Origin: Desulfatitalea alkaliphila
GTDB lineage: Bacteria; Desulfobacterota; Desulfobacteria; Desulfobacterales; Desulfosarcinaceae
Direction: 5' to 3'
DNA length: 64,000 bases
Assembly (NCBI RefSeq): GCF_022968795.1
Contig: NZ_JALJRB010000002.1
Coordinates: forward strand, 308,858 to 372,857
The notes under the pieces: generated by a model
Databases searched by the model: none
Told to the model about the DNA's origin: nothing
Seen by the model: only the letters and a program-made list of their open reading frames with translations
Position numbers and translations under genes: made by a program
Shown: one piece after another, positions 42,596-51,880 of the stretch
How the letters are laid out: each line of letters starts with the position of its first letter
Position numbering within the stretch: position 1 is the first letter of the stretch

Positions 42596-44381
42596 TGTCG
42601 TTTTTCCTGTTGGATTGTTTCTGATTGCCCATCTCGACGACAAACCGGGCCTGGACGGCCACCTCGCCGCCGGCTTCCAAATTGTGATCGCCCATGGCCT
42701 TTTCAACCGCTTGGAAGGCGCGGCGCTGAACGCGATCCCGGCGCACGGCCATCCGCACCACTGCCTGCAGCAGGAAGAAGCTGAGCAGCAGCACGATGGC
42801 GATGGTCAGCAGGGCGTGCACGAAAAAGTCGCCCCCCATGATGGTGTGGGTCAAAAAACGGGAGGCGGTCAGCCAGCCGACGTAGCCCAGCAACGCGACG
42901 GTGGGCAGGTTGAAAATCAGTTGCAGCAGAAAGCCGCTCATGCGGTCGGCGCTGCGTTCGATTTCGTTGTCCAGGCCGTTGCGCCAAAGGTTCCGCGCCA
43001 TCGCCGCGGCGTTCTGCCGGCCGCTGTCGTCCAGGCGGCGCACATCCGGATCGAAACGGCCCCGCACCAACTGCTCGCCGATGTCCGGCCAGTGGGTCCA
43101 CCACACCTTGCGAAAGGCCTGCAGGGCGCCGTCGACCCGGGTTTCGTCGTTCAGGGCGTCCAGGGCGGCGCTGCTCTCCTTGTAGCGGCGCCAGGCGGAG
43201 ACCGCGCCCCAGATCTGGCGCAATGGATTGCCGAAACGCACCAGGGCGGTCAGGCCGGAGCCGAAGAGCAGCAGGCGGGACCAGAGGGCCACCAGCCAGC
43301 CCACCGGTCCCACCCAGCGCTGGGCCAGGGCTTGGTAGAGCCGCACGTGGAGCCCCAGCGCCAGTCGCCGTTCGTCGGCGCGCAACCGTTCCAGGGCTTC
43401 GTGCAAGGCCGCCTTTTCCGCCGTGGCGATGCGGGCGAGGGCCTCTTGCAGGGCCGGCCGGTCCGCGGCCGCCGCGCGGCTTACCTGGTCGGTGATGTAG
43501 TCCCGCAGTTGGCGGGCATTGGCCAGGCGGCGATCCGGACCGGCGCCGGGACGGTTGAAGGTTTCGAAGATGAGGCTGCGCAGTTCCTCGAACCGGTCCA
43601 GGTCGTGGCGCGGGCCGGCTTGGGGGTCCCAGCGGGGCCGTTGCAGGTGGCGCCGGGCCGACACCGGCAGCACCGCCGCGGGCACCGTGTCCCAGGCTTC
43701 GGCCAGATAGGTTTTGAATTCGGGCAGGATGGTGTCGCTCAACTCCGCGGCGTCCAGTCGATCGCACTGGTTGACCACGGCCACCAGGGAGGCGCCGTGA
43801 AAGCGGCTGACCAGGGGCGCCATCAGGTCCATGTGATCGCGCCGCTTGGGGTTCTGGGCGTCGAACACACAGAGCAGTACGTCCGAATGGGCGACGGCCT
43901 GGTGGATGAGCGGCAGGTGGTCCGCCTGGTGGATGGAGTCGGTATCCGGCGTGTCCACCAGGATCAAATGGCTCAGCATGTCGGCGCTGCGGTCCGCACG
44001 GATCAACACCTGGTCCGGGTCCAGGGGGCCGAGCAGCTGGTCCACCGCTTCGGCGTCGTTGGACAACACCACTATTTGCCGGGTGGTGGGCCGGTTGCGC
44101 CCGGTGGGCGACAGGTCGTCGACGCCGGCCAGGGCATTGAGCAGTGTGGATTTGCCCGCCCCCGAGGGACCGACGAGGGTCACCACCAAGCGACGGTCCA
44201 GGCGTTGCCGCATGGCGGCCATCATCTGCCGCGCCTCGGCCGCCTGTTTGGCCAGGGCCCGGGCCGGCCGCCACAAGGAGAGCCGTTCCAGGCGGTCGGC
44301 CAGATCGGCCATGGCCCCCATGTGGGTCTCCATTTGGCCCAGGGCATCGAGGGCGGCCAGTTCCGGACGCACCGTGGTCAT
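42570..44381 (-). CDS. Dynamin-like P-loop GTPase with C-terminal membrane segments, copy 1
   Basis: The 603-residue protein has a P-loop (GPSGAGKSTLLNALAG), a switch T (NRPTTR), DTPDTDS and NQCD motifs and two hydrophobic segments near the C terminus (residues ~500-555). This is the bacterial dynamin/HSR1-type arrangement, implicated in membrane remodelling or stress. A GGAGG precedes ATG 44381, which follows the second GTPase stop by 3 bases. Long opposite-strand open frames here are composition artefacts. Confidence 0.82.
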   Translation of the reverse strand: MTTVRPELAALDALGQMETHMGAMADLADRLERLSLWRPARALAKQAAEARQMMAAMRQRLDRRLVVTLVGPSGAGKSTLLNALAGVDDLSPTGRNRPTTRQIVVLSNDAEAVDQLLGPLDPDQVLIRADRSADMLSHLILVDTPDTDSIHQADHLPLIHQAVAHSDVLLCVFDAQNPKRRDHMDLMAPLVSRFHGASLVAVVNQCDRLDAAELSDTILPEFKTYLAEAWDTVPAAVLPVSARRHLQRPRWDPQAGPRHDLDRFEELRSLIFETFNRPGAGPDRRLANARQLRDYITDQVSRAAAADRPALQEALARIATAEKAALHEALERLRADERRLALGLHVRLYQALAQRWVGPVGWLVALWSRLLLFGSGLTALVRFGNPLRQIWGAVSAWRRYKESSAALDALNDETRVDGALQAFRKVWWTHWPDIGEQLVRGRFDPDVRRLDDSGRQNAAAMARNLWRNGLDNEIERSADRMSGFLLQLIFNLPTVALLGYVGWLTASRFLTHTIMGGDFFVHALLTIAIVLLLSFFLLQAVVRMAVRRDRVQRRAFQAVEKAMGDHNLEAGGEVAVQARFVVEMGNQKQSNRKNDNGQDEMET

Positions 44382-44384
44382 GGG

Positions 44385-46232
44385 TTACACCTCCTTGAGC
44401 GCCGCCAAGGCGCCCGCGACGGCTTGCAGGCCGTGATCCGCGGCGACGGTCGCTTCCCGTGCGGCCGTGAGCACCTCCCCGGTGATTTGGGTCTCGAACA
44501 GCTCCGCCACAGTGTTGAGCTTGTGGGCCAGCCAGGTTTGCGCCACCGGCGCCAGCAACTGCTCCAGTTGGCGCTGATCCGCCGATTTCATGCCGGCCGT
44601 GGCGGGGATGGCGATCAGCGCCACCAGGTCGTTGAGCCCCAGCAGGCCGGTCAGCTTGACCTTGATGCCCACGGCACCCGCCGGGTCGGCGGTGTGCAGA
44701 ATGTAGGTGACGGCGGCGGTGGCGGGAATGACGTTGAGCATGGCGGCAAAGGTTTGCCGCACCTGGTCCATCAGGCCCATGCGTGCGCGCAGGGCGTCGG
44801 CCAGATCGGCCAGGTCTTTCTCCAGGGGTTCGGACCAGCTCAAAATGGTTTCACGTTGATCCTGGATACGGGTCAGGATCTCCTGCCACGCTTTGCGCCG
44901 CAGCCCCTCGCGGGCGGGCCGCACCGTGGGGTGGGCCGCCACGGTGGCGGTCGGCGTGGTGATGTGATCCGCCACCAGCGCACGGTGCAAACCGGTGGCC
45001 GCCTGGATCAGGTCCAGACGCAATTGATCCGGCAGGGAAGCTGCGGCAACCTTACCCGTGCCGTCGGTGGAGACTTCCTGTGCCGGCCGCAGCCGGCTTA
45101 CCGCCGATGCCACCATCTTGTAGGGCCACTCCACCACCCGGCCGGTGCGCCGCATCCATTTAATATGGGCCGGATCGCCGGCCTGCCAGATGTCGGCGAA
45201 GCGCCGCAACACCTGGTCGGTGGGAAAGTGGGACAACGCCTGCTGCACGGCCTTTTGCTGGGCGCTTTCCAGGGCGCCGATGTAATCGCCTAAATCGGCG
45301 CGGCTGCGGCGGGCCTGTTCCACCATGCGGCGGGCCTGGGCCACGGCATCGGCCAGCATGTCCCCCATCAGCCGCCGGCGCAGCGCACCGGTGTCCAACG
45401 TGGCCAGGTCGGCGGCCAGATCGGCCGGTTCGCCTGCCAGGGTCCGCAGGGTCACGGGTTGCTCTCCGGCGGCCACCCGGTTGTCCTCGTCGGCCCGCAA
45501 CACCCCCAGCACATGGCGTTTGTGATCCGGCCCATAGAGATTGGCGGCCACGGTGGCTGCATGCGCCCGCACCTCGTCGGCGGTGAAGGCGGGATAGACC
45601 CGGTAGACCAGGTAGCAGGGACGGGTGCCCAATTGGGTGAGCAGTTGGGCGATGAAATCGGTGTTGTCCCGGTTGTTGTAAGTGGCGTTGGTAAATATGT
45701 AGATGAAGGCGTCGGCGCTTTCCAGGCTTTGGCGCGCCTGCTCCCGGTTGTGGTAGGCGCCCCGCGCGCCGGTGTCGATATCCGGCGTGTCCAGCAGCAC
45801 CACCTCTTGCGGCGCCCCTGGGTGGCAGTGATAGAACGGATCCCCCGGCGTGGTGAGCTGTTGGGCGTCGGTCAGGGGCTGCAGGGGTCCGCCGAAGGCC
45901 TGGGCCAGATAATCGAGCAACCCGGCCTGTTGCAAATGGCGCGGATGCAGGGCGGCCAGCACCCGCCGGTTCAGGCCCGCCCGCCCGCCCATGGGCGACA
46001 CCGCTTCCCCCACCAGGCTGTTGAAGAGGGTCGATTTACCCCCCGAGCCACCGCCGCAGACCGCGACCACCATGGGAAAATCGGGGTGCAGCTTGGGCAG
46101 CAGCTTCACATCCAGGGCATGGGTCCAGGTCCGCAAATCGTCGCTGTCCGCGGCACCCAAGGCGGTAAGCAGCGCGGGCAGTTGTTCGCGCAGGGTTTGC
46201 ATGGCGGCGCCGGTGCGGGTATCCAAGGTCAT
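44385..46232 (-). CDS. Dynamin-like P-loop GTPase, copy 2
   Basis: The 615-residue protein has GGGSGGKSTLFNSLVG, the DTPDIDTGARG switch-II segment and a C-terminal hydrophobic region (VIPATAAVTYILHT, GLNDLVALIAIPATAG). It is a divergent partner of copy 1; paired GTPases often act as heteromeric membrane complexes. Start ATG 46232; an upstream TTG at 46265 is open. Relation to the catabolic genes is not evident. Confidence 0.82.
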   Translation of the reverse strand: MTLDTRTGAAMQTLREQLPALLTALGAADSDDLRTWTHALDVKLLPKLHPDFPMVVAVCGGGSGGKSTLFNSLVGEAVSPMGGRAGLNRRVLAALHPRHLQQAGLLDYLAQAFGGPLQPLTDAQQLTTPGDPFYHCHPGAPQEVVLLDTPDIDTGARGAYHNREQARQSLESADAFIYIFTNATYNNRDNTDFIAQLLTQLGTRPCYLVYRVYPAFTADEVRAHAATVAANLYGPDHKRHVLGVLRADEDNRVAAGEQPVTLRTLAGEPADLAADLATLDTGALRRRLMGDMLADAVAQARRMVEQARRSRADLGDYIGALESAQQKAVQQALSHFPTDQVLRRFADIWQAGDPAHIKWMRRTGRVVEWPYKMVASAVSRLRPAQEVSTDGTGKVAAASLPDQLRLDLIQAATGLHRALVADHITTPTATVAAHPTVRPAREGLRRKAWQEILTRIQDQRETILSWSEPLEKDLADLADALRARMGLMDQVRQTFAAMLNVIPATAAVTYILHTADPAGAVGIKVKLTGLLGLNDLVALIAIPATAGMKSADQRQLEQLLAPVAQTWLAHKLNTVAELFETQITGEVLTAAREATVAADHGLQAVAGALAALKEV

Positions 46233-46353
46233 ATGTTCACAGTCCGGTTTAAATTTTGCGACCAAGCAGCTGCGGGCCTTCAGCGGCCGGCCTTCGCAAT
46301 TCAGATTACCACTTAAACACGGTCAGTTCCACACCCTTCCTCAAATGGGCCAT

Positions 46354-46381
46354 TTGACAAAGGACAAATGGGGCCTATGGT
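46354..46381 (+). promoter_or_regulatory. Sigma-70-like promoter for the small Cys-rich protein pair
   Basis: TTGACA (46354-46359), 16 bases, TATGGT (46376-46381). A perfect inverted repeat (CCATTTG ... CAAATGG) overlaps the -35 box and may be an operator. Confidence 0.5.
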
Positions 46382-46466
46382 ATTTTTCAACGGTCGACGA
46401 CGGCGCCGTAGATGAAACATGCACGGATCTCAATACCGTTCGCTGATCGACCCGAAAGGAAGGTGG

Positions 46467-46697
46467 ATGATGGCATGGCAACGGATACCAGGACTTGAAG
46501 GCCAAGTTTTCGTTCCGGAAAACCGGGCGGAAGGCCGCAAAAACCAGTGTCCTGATTGCTATGCCTGTCAGGGATGCGGCGATGAGCGATGCGCGGTGTG
46601 CATCCCCGCAACCGAACCCACCGTTACCAGGTTCCCTAAAAGCAGCCGCGCCTCTGCAAAGGAGGTTTGCTATGAAGAAAATCGATTGTCTCGTTGA
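46467..46697 (+). CDS. Small Cys-rich protein
   Basis: A 76-residue protein with CPDCYACQGCGDERCAVC in the middle, preceded by a Shine-Dalgarno (GAAAGGAAGG). I recall small deltaproteobacterial proteins with this repeated CxxC pattern, possibly metal-binding, but cannot name a family. The 3' end overlaps the start of the next gene at 46672. Confidence 0.6.
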   Translation: MMAWQRIPGLEGQVFVPENRAEGRKNQCPDCYACQGCGDERCAVCIPATEPTVTRFPKSSRASAKEVCYEENRLSR

Positions 46698-46866
46698 ACG
46701 TCCGGCCAATCTCGCCATCGCGTTTGCGATCTTCATGATGGCATTGGGCATGAGCGTTATCGGCGTCACCCTGCTACCGGTTATCGGATTGATGATGGCG
46801 GTTCCCATTTTCGCCCTCTCCGGCTTTTTCGCCTTTTCGCCCAAGAGCAAGGAGTGCTCCCTCTAA
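46672..46866 (+). CDS. Small membrane protein
   Basis: A 64-residue protein with two hydrophobic segments (NLAIAFAIFMMALGMSVIGVTLL and VIGLMMAVPIFALSGFFAF) and an AAAGGAGG ribosome binding site 6 bases before ATG 46672. Unknown function; coupled to the small Cys-rich protein. Confidence 0.7.
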   Translation: MKKIDCLVERPANLAIAFAIFMMALGMSVIGVTLLPVIGLMMAVPIFALSGFFAFSPKSKECSL

Positions 46867-46913
46867 CTACAAGGCCGCCGAAGCCCATGCCGCAGGCACA
46901 TAATCCATCACAC

Positions 46914-46939
46914 AAACCCCGGTTGCAAAGCCGGGGTTT
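46914..46939 (+). terminator. Intrinsic terminator-like hairpin
   Basis: AAACCCCGG - 8-base loop - CCGGGGTTT, 47 bases past the small membrane protein. The T-tract is weak (GCGGTTTC). Confidence 0.6.
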
Positions 46940-47180
46940 GCGGTTTCAAACGGTGGCTGCGCCGCGCCCGCCACACCGGCGCCATCCCGGTCGGCGCCAT
47001 CATGATCGGCTATCCTGCGGATAAGGTATGCCGGCACCCAATGCCCCCCTTGCTTTCTTGCTTGCAAAACCCACCGTTTTTTGTTGAATTGGCTCCACTT
47101 CATCCGCATGGGCGGTTCCAGGAGCGATACCATACAAGCACTTGAACCATTTCAACCATCCCTATCATCAGAGGAACCTT

Positions 47181-48689
47181 ATGGCCGAAGACCATTCCAA
47201 CAACGACATCCCCGAAAACGGCGCCGATGACGACATGGACAACGACATCGAGAACGAAAACGAGGGGGAAGAGAGTTTCGCCGCGATGTTCGAGTCCTAC
47301 AGCGCCGGCATGAAAGAGAACCTGCGGGTCGGCGACAAAATCGAAGGGCGGATCATCGCCATCAGCGACAGCGCCGTGTTCGTGGACACCGGCACCAAGG
47401 CCGACGGCGTGGCGGAGATCGAAGAGCTCAAGGACGAAGAGGGCAATCTGCCCTATGCCGTGGGCGATATCGTGACCCTTTACGTCGTGGGCGCGGACGA
47501 GAGCGAAATCCGGCTTTCCAAGGCCATCGCAGGCGCCGGCGGCCTTGAAATGCTCAAAGACGCCTTCAATGGCGGCATCCCGGTCGAAGGCAAGGTGACC
47601 CATGTGATTAAAGGGGGATTGCAGGTGGAGGTGCTCAAGCGGCGCGCCTTCTGCCCCATCAGCCAGATCGACACCCACTATGTGGAAAACCCGGAAACCT
47701 ATGTGGGCCAGAGCTTCGAGTTCGTGATCAAGCGGCTGACCGAGAACGGCCGCAACATCGTGGTGTCGCGCCGGGAGCTTTTGGAAGCCGAACAACAAAA
47801 GGCGATCCAGGCTTTCATGGAAACCATCGCGCCCGACCAGGTGGTCACCGGCCGCGTCACCCGCCTGATGCCCTATGGCGCCTTCGTGGAGCTGGTGCCG
47901 GGATTGGAGGGCATGGTGCACATTTCCGAGTTGGGGTGGTCCCGCGTTGAAAACCCGGCCGATGCGGTGCAGCCGAACCAGCAGATCCAAGTCAAGGTGC
48001 TGCGCATCGAACATGGCCCCAAGGGCCCCAAAATCGCCCTCTCCTTAAAACAGGTGGACGGCGATCCCTGGGATCGGCTGCCGTCCGAAATCCAAACCGG
48101 CCGCCAGTTGAACGGCAAGGTGACCCGCTGTGCGCCCTTCGGCGCTTTCGTGGAGCTGGCGCCCGGCATCGAGGGGTTGGTCCACATCAGTGAGATGAGC
48201 TACACCCAGCGGGTGCACAAGCCCGAAGACGTGGTCCAACCCGGCCAGGGCGTGACGGTGGTGGTCAAGGAGGTGGACACCGACAAGCGGCGCATCGGCC
48301 TGAGCCTGCGGGACGCCGAGGGCGATCCCTGGTCCGACGTGGAGCGCAAGTATGCCAAAGGACAGCCGGTCAAAGGCACCGTGGAAAAACAGGAGTCCTT
48401 CGGCATCTTCGTGCGGCTCGAGCCGGGCATCGTGGGGCTGTTGCCCAAGTCGGCGCTGAGCCGCTCCGCCGAAGGGCCCAAGATGGAAAAATTGAAGCCC
48501 GGCGACCCCATTGCCGTGGCCGTCGACACCGTTCAGGCCGACCAGCGTAAAATATCCCTCAAACCCGCGGACGCGCAGGACGAGGACAGCTGGCGCGAAT
48601 TCAAGCCGGACAGCGGCGCCGCGCCAGCCAACATGGGCGCCCTGGGCGAACAGTTGGCCCGGGCGCTGAAGAAAAGGAACGACGAATGA
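47181..48689 (+). CDS. S1-domain RNA-binding protein (ribosomal protein S1-like)
   Basis: The 502-residue protein has an acidic N terminus followed by four to five S1 OB-fold repeats (KIEGRIIAISDSAVFVD; VTGRVTRLMPYGAFVEL...GMVHISEL; LNGKVTRCAPFGAFVEL...GLVHISEM; VKGTVEKQESFGIFVRL). This is the RpsA-like architecture, but shorter and with a different N terminus from E. coli S1. AGAGGAA precedes ATG 47181. Its stop overlaps the TrxB start (ATGA). Confidence 0.88.
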   Translation: MAEDHSNNDIPENGADDDMDNDIENENEGEESFAAMFESYSAGMKENLRVGDKIEGRIIAISDSAVFVDTGTKADGVAEIEELKDEEGNLPYAVGDIVTLYVVGADESEIRLSKAIAGAGGLEMLKDAFNGGIPVEGKVTHVIKGGLQVEVLKRRAFCPISQIDTHYVENPETYVGQSFEFVIKRLTENGRNIVVSRRELLEAEQQKAIQAFMETIAPDQVVTGRVTRLMPYGAFVELVPGLEGMVHISELGWSRVENPADAVQPNQQIQVKVLRIEHGPKGPKIALSLKQVDGDPWDRLPSEIQTGRQLNGKVTRCAPFGAFVELAPGIEGLVHISEMSYTQRVHKPEDVVQPGQGVTVVVKEVDTDKRRIGLSLRDAEGDPWSDVERKYAKGQPVKGTVEKQESFGIFVRLEPGIVGLLPKSALSRSAEGPKMEKLKPGDPIAVAVDTVQADQRKISLKPADAQDEDSWREFKPDSGAAPANMGALGEQLARALKKRNDE

Positions 48690-49669
48690 GCGCATCGGAG
48701 ATGTATGACCTGATCATCGTGGGCGGCGGTCCGGGCGGGCTGTCGGCCGGCATCTACGCCATGCGGGCGGCCTTGAAAACCGCTCTCATCGAAAAATCGG
48801 TCCCCGGCGGCCAGATCAATCTCAGCGACGCTGTGGAAAACTACCCGGCCATCAAACACATCGGCGGCGCCGAGCTGGCCATGATGTTTGCCGAGCACGC
48901 CCAAACCTACGGTTTGGAGGAGATCAACGAAGAGGTGACGGCCGTGGAGCCGGGCCTGGACCATCACACGGTCCGGCTGGCCGACGGACGGACCATCAAC
49001 ACCCATGCCGTCATCCTGGCCACCGGCGGCACGCCCCGCAAACTCCAAGTACCCGGCGAAGAGGCCTACTACGGCCGCGGCGTCTCCTACTGCGCCGTGT
49101 GCGATGGTTTCTTCTTCCGCGACAAGGATGTGATCGTGGTCGGCGGCGGCGACAGCGCCTGCGAAGAGGGCCTCTACCTGGCCAAGCTGGCGCGGCAGGT
49201 CTACCTGGTCCACAGACGGGACGCACTGCGGGCCAGCCGCATCCTGCAGCAGCGGGTGGAGGCCGAATGCAAAATGGAAGTGCTCTGGAACACCGTGGTC
49301 ACCGAAATCATCGCCGATGACAGTGGCGTCGCCCACGTCGCGCTGCAGGACACCCAAACCGGCGCAGAGCGCGGCATGCCCATCGACGGCGTGTTCATCT
49401 TCGTGGGATTCGAACCCAACAACCAGTTGGTGCCCGCCGGCATCCGCATGACCCCCGACGGGTTCGTGATGACCGACCCGCAGTGCGCCACCCAAATTCC
49501 CGGCATCTACGCCATCGGCGACCTGCGGGACAAAACCTACCGTCAGATCGTCATCTCCGCCGCCGACGGCTGCACCGCCGCCTTGGATGCCGCCCACTAC
49601 GTGGAAACCCGCAAAGCGGGCAAGCTGGACGCCAGTTGCGAACTGCCGGAAGCGCTGACCCATCCATAA
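48686..49669 (+). CDS. trxB: Thioredoxin reductase
   Basis: The 327-residue flavoprotein has DLIIVGGGPGGLSAGIYAMRA, CAVCDGFFF (redox CxxC), VVGGGDSACEEG and the FAD-binding IYAIGDLRDKTYRQ segment, all canonical. It is a general TrxB in contrast to the divergent copy at 27993-28904. It is translationally coupled to the S1-domain gene by a 4-base overlap. Confidence 0.92.
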   Translation: MSASEMYDLIIVGGGPGGLSAGIYAMRAALKTALIEKSVPGGQINLSDAVENYPAIKHIGGAELAMMFAEHAQTYGLEEINEEVTAVEPGLDHHTVRLADGRTINTHAVILATGGTPRKLQVPGEEAYYGRGVSYCAVCDGFFFRDKDVIVVGGGDSACEEGLYLAKLARQVYLVHRRDALRASRILQQRVEAECKMEVLWNTVVTEIIADDSGVAHVALQDTQTGAERGMPIDGVFIFVGFEPNNQLVPAGIRMTPDGFVMTDPQCATQIPGIYAIGDLRDKTYRQIVISAADGCTAALDAAHYVETRKAGKLDASCELPEALTHP

Positions 49670-49693
49670 TACCAATACCGATTGAACCACCCG

Positions 49694-49714
49694 GGGGATC
49701 GCGGTGCGATCCCC
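49694..49714 (+). terminator. Terminator-like hairpin after trxB
   Basis: GGGGATCGC-GGT-GCGATCCCC followed by TTAT, 24 bases past the stop codon. Weak T-tract. Confidence 0.55.
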
Positions 49715-49813
49715 TTATCGCATGCCTGCCGCTGCCAACCCGGCCGCACTTTGGGATGGAACGGCAGCGGTCCGGATCCATTTCGGGCGACCCTGCCCGC
49801 ACAATTCACTTGC

Positions 49814-49844
49814 ATTACTAAATTGATGTCAATATATTAGTAAT
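49814..49844. promoter_or_regulatory. Palindrome before the 49883 gene
   Basis: ATTACTAA ... TTAGTAAT arms flank an inner near-palindrome (TTGATGTCAA). Its position, 38 bases upstream of a protein with ribbon-helix-helix-like segments, suggests an operator, possibly autoregulatory. Confidence 0.4.
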
Positions 49845-49882
49845 TCATTTACCAGGAACCCCCTGCGCATACGGAGGCGACC

Positions 49883-50527
49883 ATGGCCGACAACGACGCT
49901 GCCGAATCCAAGAACATCGCTGCTGAATGGGCCGAATCGGCTTTCACCGAACTGCGCAGTCGGCAATCGGTGCGGGCCACCTTCAAGTTGACCGACCGCT
50001 GCATCGACGCCATCAGCATTGTCGCCGCCCAGCTGGGCATAAAACAAAAATCCCTGTTCGACCACCTGTTCAGCGATACCGACAACCTGGCGGCCATCGC
50101 ACGCAAGTTTCGCAATCGACGCCTGGAGCCCTCGAACCGTATCCAGAAAACCTACGTCATCAGCCGCGGCGCCCTGGTCAGCCTGGAGGACGTCGCGCGC
50201 AGTTTCAACGCGCCCCGGGACGCCCTGATCGAAGTGTCGGTACAGCGCCTGTTGCCGGTGATCGCCGACGAACGCCGGCGGCACATCAAACGCAAAGAGA
50301 TGTACGACCGCATCCACAAACATTTGCAGGCCGGACGCAAGCTGCTGCGGGCGGCGATGGCCGAGCTGGGGGAGGAGGATCTGCTGACGAACCGCTTGAG
50401 TGCCGCCATGACGGGCTATGAAAACGCCTTCAAGCACATGACGGCCTTCATTGAGAAAAGCGAAGGCATCGAAACCTTCGAACCGGAAAACTACGGTAAG
50501 GTGGACATCGTGTTCGAGGAGGATTGA
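49883..50527 (+). CDS. Putative ribbon-helix-helix-like protein, unknown function
   Basis: A 214-residue protein with two segments whose pattern resembles RHH-type DNA-binding units (LTDRCIDAISIVAAQLGIKQKSLFDHLF and ISRGALVSLEDVARSFNAPRDALIEVSV), joined by a basic linker, and a helical C-terminal half. The upstream palindrome at 49814-49844 supports DNA binding. GGAGGCGACC precedes ATG 49883. I do not recognise a named family. Confidence 0.6.
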   Translation: MADNDAAESKNIAAEWAESAFTELRSRQSVRATFKLTDRCIDAISIVAAQLGIKQKSLFDHLFSDTDNLAAIARKFRNRRLEPSNRIQKTYVISRGALVSLEDVARSFNAPRDALIEVSVQRLLPVIADERRRHIKRKEMYDRIHKHLQAGRKLLRAAMAELGEEDLLTNRLSAAMTGYENAFKHMTAFIEKSEGIETFEPENYGKVDIVFEED

Positions 50528-50537
50528 GCCGGCCGCG

Positions 50538-50939
50538 TCAATCCGCCAAGTCGATGGTCAACGGCACCACGTGCAGCTGCCGGCTGATTTCGCGGGTGGC
50601 CGCCAGACGCCACGCGCCGCAACGGCCCTGGCCGTCGAGCAGTTGATCGATGCGAGCCACCACGCCGGCGATGTCGATCACCGGGTGCCGGGCGAACACC
50701 GTGGGCAGGCCGTAGGTGAGATTGCATGCCAGGCATTTGCCGGGCCGCTGCCGCAGCTCGATATGGAAACGCAGTTGCCGGCCGTCGCATCCGTCGTAGA
50801 CCAGGCGGATGTCATAGGCCCCTTCCACGGGATCTCCCAGCAACGCATCGAAAAAATGATCGGCCCGCTCTTCGGGCAGGAGCCGGTCCAACTGTTCGCG
50901 GGTGAATAGGTTCTGCCACCGGTCGTCTGCATGCGCCAT
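50538..50939 (-). CDS. Hypothetical protein
   Basis: A 133-residue protein with the motif FTREQLDRLLPEERADHFFDALLGDPVEGAYDI followed by a beta-rich region with C in YDGCDG and CLAC. I recall homologues in Desulfobacterales with no reliable function. It converges on the preceding gene with a 10-base gap. Confidence 0.65.
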   Translation of the reverse strand: MAHADDRWQNLFTREQLDRLLPEERADHFFDALLGDPVEGAYDIRLVYDGCDGRQLRFHIELRQRPGKCLACNLTYGLPTVFARHPVIDIAGVVARIDQLLDGQGRCGAWRLAATREISRQLHVVPLTIDLAD

Positions 50940-51020
50940 GAATACACCTCGATTACGCGTTTTATCGCCAACACCAACACCTACATCAACACCTACATCA
51001 ACACCTGAACGCTGCCTTGG

Positions 51021-51725
51021 TCAACGCCGATCGAACCCCGGACAGCCGGTCATTGCGGCGTGTTTGCGGCTCACCGGGTAGTGGCGGCAAATCTCCGGTT
51101 TGACCGCGTGAATGCGGCACAACCACCGATCCGCCGTGGGCCCGCGTTTTAAAAAAGGGCACGGCACCGCGAATCGATTGGTGCCCGGCTCCACCCAAAT
51201 CCGGTAAACGTTGCGGCCGTCGGCCCCCTTGGCCACACCCACCCATTCGAGAATGTCCTGTCGGTCCAGGGCGCGCAGGCGCGCCACGTCCGCTTCGGTG
51301 ATACCGTCGCGATAATCCAGATGACGGCAGCACCGGCCGCATTGGCGGCACGCAAAGGTCGCCATGCCGGTGTCCACCGCAATGGCCGGTGCGTCGGTGG
51401 CGGGATCGGTCACCACCCGGCAGGCGGTCTGAAACACCTGCCGGCTCACCACCGCCAGCCGCTCGGGCGGCAGGCGGGCGCCCCGCACCTGGTCGCACAT
51501 GAACGCCACCAGTTCGGCCCCCTCCAGGTGGCGCATCTTGCCGCTGCCCGGCTTGGCAATCCACAAACCCTCACTGCCCGGTTCGCGCCGCACCACCATG
51601 GCTTCGCCGTGAATGGCGCGCAACACCTCGCAAAACAACATGGGTTGTGGGCCGTAGCCCCTGAAATCGAGGCAGATGGCGTTCAATGCCTGTTCGGGAT
51701 TCAATACCAGCCGTTCCGGATCCAT
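51021..51725 (-). CDS. YkgJ-type Cys-cluster protein
   Basis: The 234-residue protein has the YkgJ/PF03692 Fe/Zn-chelating pattern: FACRQCGRCCRHL, then CPFLKRG, WLCRIHAVKPEICRHYP and CPGF. The N-terminal half is a separate conserved domain. Start ATG 51725 follows a GGAGG-like stretch. It presumably binds iron or zinc; function unknown. Confidence 0.82.
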   Translation of the reverse strand: MDPERLVLNPEQALNAICLDFRGYGPQPMLFCEVLRAIHGEAMVVRREPGSEGLWIAKPGSGKMRHLEGAELVAFMCDQVRGARLPPERLAVVSRQVFQTACRVVTDPATDAPAIAVDTGMATFACRQCGRCCRHLDYRDGITEADVARLRALDRQDILEWVGVAKGADGRNVYRIWVEPGTNRFAVPCPFLKRGPTADRWLCRIHAVKPEICRHYPVSRKHAAMTGCPGFDRR

Positions 51726-51880
51726 CGGGCCACCTCCGCCGGCTGTTGCCGCGTTCGGGACCGATGAAACCACATTTTGAAATCCGGTTCAATGGGGATC
51801 GGCGGGGAGGGTGACCGGTGGGGGGATGGCGATGGCAACGCAACGCCGGCCCCCCGCCCGGAATCACAAGGCAGCACCGG

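Noticed and set aside
42588..45293. 901-codon open frame on the plus strand
   Set aside because: Antisense to two well-supported GTPase genes; Gln/Gly/His-rich product typical of GC-skewed shadow frames.
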